From positions 1-64,000 of the forward strand of contig ML769437.1 in the NCBI GenBank assembly GCA_009733575.1: a DNA stretch of 64,000 bases, read 5' to 3'. Source of the DNA: Gymnopus androsaceus JB14. Its lineage: Eukaryota > Basidiomycota > Agaricomycetes > Agaricales > Omphalotaceae. Of the stretch, positions 58,134 through 64,000 are shown one piece after another (the stretch's first letter is position 1; the number at the start of each line of letters is the position of its first letter). Under the pieces are notes generated by a model. It was given only the letters and a program-made list of their open reading frames with translations, made no database searches and was not told the origin of the DNA. A program made the position numbers and the translations under genes.

Positions 58134-59816
58134 ATGCAAACACGATTCATATCTCATTCAGACGGTCCCCCAAGCGACTTGAACGTCGATGATATTTGGA
58201 CTACCCTTGTCCGAGAGGCGAGGCAAGTCTGCGAGGAATCTGCCAATGCAGCTTCCGATCCCGACGCTTCAAGTGTTTATCATGGTTCAGCAGGTACTCG
58301 CTTGTTTCCCCTTGAACTCTACCCTTTGAAATTGTGAAAATAATTTACCTTTTTCGTAGGTTTTGCCGTGTTCGCACGTCTTGTATCCTCCTTCATTGAC
58401 CTTGGTCCTCCGCTCGACCGAGTAGGTCGAGCAAGTCTAGAGGAAAACTTGAAGCAGATCAATCAGAGCTGTCTCCCCAACATAGTCAAATTGCTCCAGT
58501 CCGCCAAGTGGCGTCCCAAGTCATCTGCGAAAACATCATTCCTCGAGACGCCTGTCGGGATTGCCACTGAAGTTTTAATAGATACCCTGGAAAGCCCGGA
58601 TTCAAAATTGTATAAGAAGGAAGAAATTTCAGCATGCATTGATGTACTGAACCGAGCTCTTAAAATCCAGGCTCAAGAGACGGATGAGGACGAAGACGGA
58701 GGGTGTGAGGTCTTGTATGGTCAGGCCGGCCTGCTCTATGCACTGCTTCGATTACTTGATAGTATGCACAGAGCGGCAGCATCGGGAGTCACAGCCAAGC
58801 TGGAGACATTCGTAAACAAGACCTCCATTACCAACGTCGTCCATTCCATCATTACTCGAGGGCGTTTTGGAGCATCTGTCTATGCGTCTAACGTCTCCAG
58901 TAAGTCCGCAGTACCGTCGCTGATGTGGTCCTGGCACCATAAACGATATCTAGGTGCAGCGCACGGCGTAGGTGAGTGGATGGAAAGCAAATTCGAAGAA
59001 AGCGTTGATGAATTCCTCTGCAGCGGGGATACTCCATACTATCCTCATGTGTCCCGTGGATATAATATCATCATATATACCCGATATTCTGCAGACAATC
59101 GAGTGGCTGACCACATGTCAGGACGACGAAGGAAATTGGGCTTCAAGCATGAAGCTTGACTATCCTCGATCGAATAACCTAGTGCAGTACGTCTGAACCA
59201 CTCGCACATTTTAGTTTCGTCAACTCTACCTTGTTAGATGGTGCCACGGAGCCCCAGGGATGCTCATCCTCTTCGCCACCCTCGTTCGTCGTGCGCATAC
59301 CTATCCCGACCTCTTCCGTCTGTCGGAATCCTTTCAGACCGGTCTCGCGGCAGCTATCCAGCAAGCTGCTGCAGTCGTCTACGAACGCGGTTTGCTCCGC
59401 AAGGGGGTAGGGCTTTGTCACGGCGTAGCTGGGTCCGTCTACGCTCTATTGGCTGCATCCGATATCATGGGTTTATGGAAACGCTACGACCATTCCAAAG
59501 TGTATTTCCTTAGCGCTATCCACCTGGCCCATTTAGCCACAGCGCACGCCCAGCTCACTTCGTCCGGGGAAATGACCCTTCCTGATAAACCTTGGAGTCT
59601 GTATGGCGGAGTAGCAGGGATGTGCTGCGCGTGGGCAGAAGTGTACGAGCGATTAGGTCATCTTGCGTTTATTTTTCGCTTGGGTTATGCGCTGACCCTT
59701 CTCTTGCTCCGTTCGCAGGCACTACAGGGAGAAATCTCGATCAGTTAGAGTACTCTTGGTGCAGATTCAGAAGCGGGATGCCAGGGTTTGACGATATCAA
59801 TTTCAAACAAGTGTAA
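58134..59816 (+). CDS. LanC-like protein (LANCL family)
   Basis: Five exons (58134-58293, 58360-58971, 59024-59186, 59238-59656, 59719-59816) give 483 residues, the usual LANCL length plus a short insert. The double-barrel repeat motifs are present: VYHGSAGFAVFARL, VLYGQAGLLYALL, GAAHGVAGI, WCHGAPGM, LCHGVAGSVYALL and LYGGVAGMCCAWAE. The zinc ligands are the Cys of WCHGAPG and the Cys-His of LCHG, as in LANCL1 and bacterial LanC cyclases. Family members in animals add glutathione to dehydroamino acids in damaged proteins; bacterial LanC makes lanthionine rings. The end FRSGMPGFDDINFKQV is typical of fungal members. I see no LanB- or LanM-like partner nearby, so a stand-alone cytosolic role is more likely. 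Confidence 0.9.
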
Positions 59817-59817
59817 T

Positions 59818-60761
59818 TCAATGTAAATCACCGCGTCCTACCAGTTCTTCCAGAACAGGTAGATAGTCCGGCTGTGTAAGACTATAACAACGAAGATTTT
59901 TCCACCGTCCAACGGGTATGCTTCTGGGTCTGTCAGGGGAAGCTAATGGTGGCTGCTTGGTCACTCGTAGTTGATACCCCCAAGGATCATGATAGACCAA
60001 CTCGACCATCGCGACTCCTTAAGAAAAAAACACCGTTAGAAATGCTATAGCCGTAAAAAAAAGTTATTGCGCACCTTTATGGTTTTTCTGTCGCACGTGA
60101 GGGAAACCAAGCCATGACGACCCAACGTGTAGATCTAGCACCTTCTCTTCTCCTACTATCCACACGGTAACCTTGTTGCGACAGATATGTACTGGGAACC
60201 ACTGTCGAAGGCCATACAAGACATGTCCGGGTGCGACAGTAGCGAAACTCTCTGGAAACAATCGTTCGCAATGCTGCATAAACTTCGGCGTAACGATATT
60301 GTCCTTGATTAGCAGCTCCTTCAGAGGCGCAAGGTCGGGAGTTGTAACGATTCTGTATATCGGGAGTGCCCATGGAACGCCATTGGGCATTTGGAAATCT
60401 TGTCCGTCTTCATCAGTGCGAAATCTGAGTTCGGACGCGACGGATGGGCGCCCTTCAGGAACATGGTAATAAATATGACCCATTGGAGAGGACTTTAGTC
60501 GATCGAGTTTGAAATTTCGAAGCAAGTTTAAGGGTGGTTGGCTTTGGTCGATTTTTAGCTCGGTAATTGCAGTGAACGGAATGTTGCCTATCGAAAGGTC
60601 CTGCTCTTGGGAGTGAACCTTAGCGAAGAACGAAGAAAATTAAGCGGAGGACTTACCTGTGGCTCATAATTAGACCTAGTCAATGAAAACTGTCGAAAAG
60701 GATGGCGTATGCGCCAGCTCTGGAGGCTTCTACATAGCACTTGGGATGCAGAGGATAGCAT
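59818..60761 (-). CDS. Hypothetical protein with possible mitochondrial presequence
   Basis: Three exons (60761-60657, 60618-60075, 60017-59818) give 282 residues. The N-terminus MLSSASQVLCRSLQSWRIRH with PFRQFSLTR is rich in R, S and L without acidic residues, like a mitochondrial targeting sequence. The body has a conserved-looking block GHIYYHVPEGRPSVASELRF and ends VLEELVGRGDLH. I do not recognise a domain. Its stop codon (59818-59820) lies one base from the LanC-like stop (59814-59816), so the two transcripts must overlap. Its start is 180 bp from the CAF16-like start on the opposite strand, a likely shared promoter. Confidence 0.75.
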
Positions 60762-60941
60762 GAACTAAAAGGCCGTCAACGCGCTGTCTCCAAGTTTTTG
60801 AACCGATTGTTACCTGAAAATGCTGTCTCGGGAGTCGGGCGAAAAAGAAAGAAGGTTGCAGAATTTAGACGCCGAGTAAGCGCCGACTTTCTTGAATCAG
60901 TTCTTCCATCTAATCCGAAATCCAACTCTCCTTAAACTTGG
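60762..60941. promoter_or_regulatory. Divergent promoter region, 180 bp
   Basis: This is the whole interval between the start codons of the minus-strand gene ending at 60761 and the CAF16-like gene starting at 60942. No TATA box is obvious. Shared regulation is inferred only from the spacing. Confidence 0.45.
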
Positions 60942-62191
60942 ATGTCTCCTCAAACGGCTGTCCAGATCTCCAACCTCACATTCAGCCATATTCCTCCAGG
61001 CGGCAGACCAGATGATAGCATTGTTGCTCTTCGAGACGTCACCTTCGACCTTCCTACTGGTTCCAGGACACTCCTCATCGGTGGAAATGGCGCCGGGAAA
61101 TCTACGCTGCTTTACATCTTGGCTGGGAAGCGAATGATCCAACAAGGCGAAGTCAAAGTCTTTGGGAAGGATGTATTCAAAGATTTCCCTCCGAATTTGG
61201 TTTATTTGGGTACTGAATGGTGTGTTCCGCAAGCAATCCGAATGTTGGAGACTGGAATAATCCTTATACATAGGGCGATGAATGCTGGCGTTCGCAGAGA
61301 TATCGTTGTCTCCGACTTTTTGAACAGGTTTTTCTCTTCTCCTGAATCATGTTCATTCACTACTTAAGCGCATGTGCAGTGTTGGCGGCTACAGGCACAA
61401 GGAGCGCCGAGACCGTCTATTGGATATCTTGGATATTGATCTCGACTGGTACGGAGACAATCCTTCTTTCAACGCTCATTCTTTGCCCCTCCTGATTGAC
61501 TCGATCTTCCTTACCTCTCTGACTCCAGGCATCTCCATGCCATTTCCGATGGCGAACGGCGTCGTGTACAGCTTTGTATGGGACTTATGGGCGAATGGGA
61601 CTTGCTGCTTCTCGACGAAGTAACCGTCGATTTGGACGTCCTTGTCCGAGATGGGCTCCTCAAGTTCCTCAAAGAAGAAACTACCAACAGAGGAGCTACC
61701 GTCGTTTGTGGGTCTATTTACAAATTTTCATCCATGGACTCACGTTCCTTTTGTTTAGACGCTACTCACATATTCGACGGCCTAAATGATTTCCCTACTC
61801 ATGTCGCTCATATGAACGATGGCTCGTTTGCGCTCAATCCAACCCCGTGGCCTTTGAAACCCAGCCGATCCCTCTCTAGAACCTGAAGTACTCAAAGCTG
61901 GGTTTTCGTTGCATGCGATTGCTTTGCACTGGCTCGCGAGAGACCGTGCTCTCCGAATTCAGGAGGAGAAGGATGGGAAGAGGCCAAAGACCAGGGGACC
62001 AAGAACTTTGGTAAATCATCTCAACGATTTGCTTGATCATCCTTGCTCACAATCGGTTTGTCTTCGTATAGCTTCCCGCCGACATTGATCGAGAGTCATT
62101 CTACAAGAAGTACGTACATCGCTGGATTTGAAAGGGATGTACTGATCGTTGTTTCTTCCAACTATTTTCCAGATACGATTACAGTCATTGA
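60942..62191 (+). CDS. CAF16: CAF16-type ABC ATPase, with one apparent frameshift
   Basis: Seven exons: 60942-61219, 61274-61327, 61380-61448, 61529-61707, 61759-62010, 62072-62109 and 62173-62191. Motifs are Walker [10 protein letters not shown], the switch [16 protein letters not shown], the ABC signature [10 protein letters not shown], Walker [15 protein letters not shown], the H-loop block YATHIFDGL and a C-terminal [17 protein letters not shown]. There is no membrane domain, as in yeast Caf16, an ABC ATPase associated with CCR4-NOT. At about 61855-61863 the frame changes by one base (a run aaaccc): as written it would stop at 61886, but the conserved C-terminal region and the last two exons, ending FYKKYDYSH, follow in the other frame. 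Confidence 0.85.
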
Positions 62192-62953
62192 GTCAAACAA
62201 CGTCTCTCATTCATCTCACGTTTCTCGGAAGTGACTGTCTGTGACTCTGACTGTATCAAAAAGCATCATCTGTATATCTAGTTCAACACTAAAGCAGAGT
62301 CAACTCTGATACGCCCGTCATATCATGTAGTTCTAGTTCAACACTTGTCTTTGGTCTTATACTGTATTCCTTATTAGTATCCTGGAATCCACTTTGATGA
62401 ATTCTACATTTTGGGTGATTGATCTCAGGAATCCCTGCTTTCGCTGTAATTTTGCATTTGCCGTCTCGAAGTTCGAAGAAGATTCAAGACATAGTGATTG
62501 GATTGTATAAAAAGACGAGTCGCGTTATATACATATAAATAATAAATAAGAGACCAAACCAAAATCCCAAAAGAAAATAAAACGTTAAATAGTAAATACC
62601 AGAGATGAAAATTTCAGAGCAATCAAAAAGAAGCAATTTCAAAAGCAATACCCAGTAAGTAGCAAGTAAGCAAGAAGAAACTGACACAATAATTGATTGT
62701 CCGGAGGGTATATGAATATTACCGAAAAGGTAAATGAAGTAGATAGCCCGAGCTGCGCCAGCGCGGGATACATAACACGGGGGCAGGAGTAGTGAAAAGC
62801 TCGGAGGGCTTGACTAGAGGACGTCGTCGAGGATATATGATCATCCATACAAAGCAAAGGCGTAACACTCAGTCGGTACACGGGGAGTGACTGCAAAGAT
62901 AGCAGTGGTTCAGAGAATATGAACACAAGAAGGAGACCGCAGAATCGATTAAA
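62192..62953. other. 3' flanks, no gene
   Basis: Convergent 3' flanks of the CAF16-like and bZIP genes. AT-rich 62480-62640. Confidence 0.5.
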
Positions 62954-63568
62954 TCAGTCCTTGAAATCTGGGCAAGGAAGATTGTGGCTCCTCAAGAGCT
63001 GCCTGAGCGTTAACGCTCGAGTACGCCACATCTCCTTCTCCATCGTTAGACGATCGACGGTTCCCTCCAACTGCTGGGTATACACCAGCTTTCGCTTCCT
63101 GCTGCGCCGTGCAGCGAGGGTGTTCTGTCGCCTCTTGTAATCGATCTTTTCCTGATCGGTAGCGTTCTCCGCTGGAGGCTCCTCTGTAAGCTCATCGTCC
63201 TCGTCGTCAGACATATGAGCCTGGACGGTCGGAGAACGACGTTGTTGCTTAAGGTAGTATGATGGAATTTCTTTCCTAGAGGTCATCGACGGCGAAGCGT
63301 AGTTCCTAGGTTGTGTGGGAGCCTCCGCATCGATGAGTGTTTCTGGAGAATACCTCCTCGAAGAAGTCGAACGCAGCGGAGGTGCATGAGCCATGATCGT
63401 AGGAGTGTTTCTCGTAGGTCCTGGACCGTACGTAGATGGTCCTGTATTAGCTTTCGAATATCCCAAAGAGGACATTTGATGGAGATGGGTTGATTGTTGG
63501 TAGATAGCCGCCGAGCTGTTATTATCAGCATTTAATGAATAGGAAGGATAGCTGTTAGGCTGATACAT
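62954..63568 (-). CDS. bZIP transcription factor (Gcn4-like)
   Basis: At least 204 residues. The N-terminal 130 residues are rich in S, P, T, Q and Y; an acidic patch (SDDEDDELTEEPP) comes next; then the bZIP basic region RRQNTLAARRSRKRKLVYTQ, with the N-x-x-A-A-R-x-S-R signature of Gcn4/CPC1-like factors, followed by a leucine-zipper stretch (LEGTVDRLTMEKEMWRTRAL, then LRQLLRSHNL). The frame stays open upstream of the chosen ATG for about 190 bases (NIPETQIPLPNSISPPDSF just before MYQP) without an ATG, so the true start is probably in a further 5' exon. Gcn4-like factors bind TGACTCA-type sites in amino-acid starvation responses. Confidence 0.8.
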   Translation of the reverse strand: MYQPNSYPSYSLNADNNSSAAIYQQSTHLHQMSSLGYSKANTGPSTYGPGPTRNTPTIMAHAPPLRSTSSRRYSPETLIDAEAPTQPRNYASPSMTSRKEIPSYYLKQQRRSPTVQAHMSDDEDDELTEEPPAENATDQEKIDYKRRQNTLAARRSRKRKLVYTQQLEGTVDRLTMEKEMWRTRALTLRQLLRSHNLPCPDFKD

Positions 63569-64000
63569 CCTGTATGGGAATGAGTCGGGCGGCGAAATAG
63601 AGTTAGGAAGCGGGATCTGGGTTTCAGGAATGTTCTGTAAGAACGAGTTGGTATGAGTCCATAGCTGTAAGTTCGTCTTTATAGGAATGTCATTGCATAG
63701 GAAAAAGTCTGAAGAACACTGCCGCCAAATCCTAAATAGGAAATTTTGTATTGAGGCGCTGTGGCAGTAATAGTGTCGGTATTAAAGGTGGCAGTGTTCA
63801 GCACCGCGTCTTCGGAGCGCTCTTTGGACCGTTTTCATGAGAGAGTGCAATCCAATGCGTCGTCAAGATCGTCTCTGGATAATCATGAGTAAGTACCTCC
63901 TAGCCTCCTAGATAATGTGTAAACCGGTGACGTTGGGGTAAGTCGGGTGAGTCTGGCCCGGGTGACGATTTAGGTTGCAGCTCACTCGTGGCTTTTGACA
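63569..64000. other. 5' region of the bZIP gene and window edge
   Basis: 63569-63760 continues the bZIP reading frame on the minus strand and may be coding or a 5' exon. Nothing is recognised from 63760 to the end. Confidence 0.45.

Noticed and set aside
48000..60000. Biosynthetic cluster built from the monooxygenase and the LanC-like gene
   Set aside because: They are about 8 kb apart with a DUF6535 gene and relics between them, and no core enzyme or transporter of such a cluster is present.

Overview
The window looks like nuclear DNA of a mushroom-forming basidiomycete (Agaricomycetes). The supporting signs are short introns (about 40-65 nt) that split most genes, a DUF6535 membrane protein, an agaric-type polytopic membrane protein, F-box-like proteins of the agaric type, and a Plavaka/Tnp2-type transposon relic. 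There are no operons. All gene models were spliced by hand from GT..AG signals and reading-frame continuity; no search was run.

Left part (1-20 kb): a repeat-rich flank and a decayed Plavaka-type transposase (2.8-4.4 kb); a long stretch without a gene I can support; a small three-exon gene (7.6 kb); a ten-exon agaric membrane protein (9.0-10.6 kb, minus); the only intact member of a four-copy membrane-protein family (11.4-12.2 kb, minus); a nested transposon block (12.2-18.3 kb) made of a MITE abutting a 5.7-kb TIR element with a zinc-binding DDE-type transposase-like gene; and an intact F-box-like gene (18.4-19.9 kb).

Middle part (20-45 kb): a segmental-duplication array. Its modules are an unrecognised nine-exon gene family (here called the FVKG family: copy A truncated, B apparently intact, C frameshifted), the membrane-protein family (three broken copies), TAF6 (a TFIID subunit, three broken copies), an F-box-like gene with an acidic tract (two broken copies) and a relic of the 18.4-kb F-box gene. 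Units 2 and 3 keep the same order on the minus strand: F-box, TAF6, membrane protein. Copies carry different frameshifts, so they decayed after duplication.

Right part (45-64 kb): a 0.73-kb TIR element with telomere-like and tRNA-like pieces; a hypothetical gene with a clear TATA box; an eleven-exon FAD-dependent monooxygenase whose neighbouring introns resemble each other in pairs; a duplicated 5' end of the LanC-like gene; a DUF6535 gene; a LanC-like (LANCL) protein; a tail-to-tail neighbour with a possible mitochondrial presequence; a CAF16-type ABC ATPase transcribed divergently from that neighbour; and a Gcn4-like bZIP factor.

I do not see a clear new multi-gene system. The strongest unusual signals are the TAF6-containing duplication array, the FVKG family, the paired introns (possible intron gain) in the monooxygenase, and the TIR elements.
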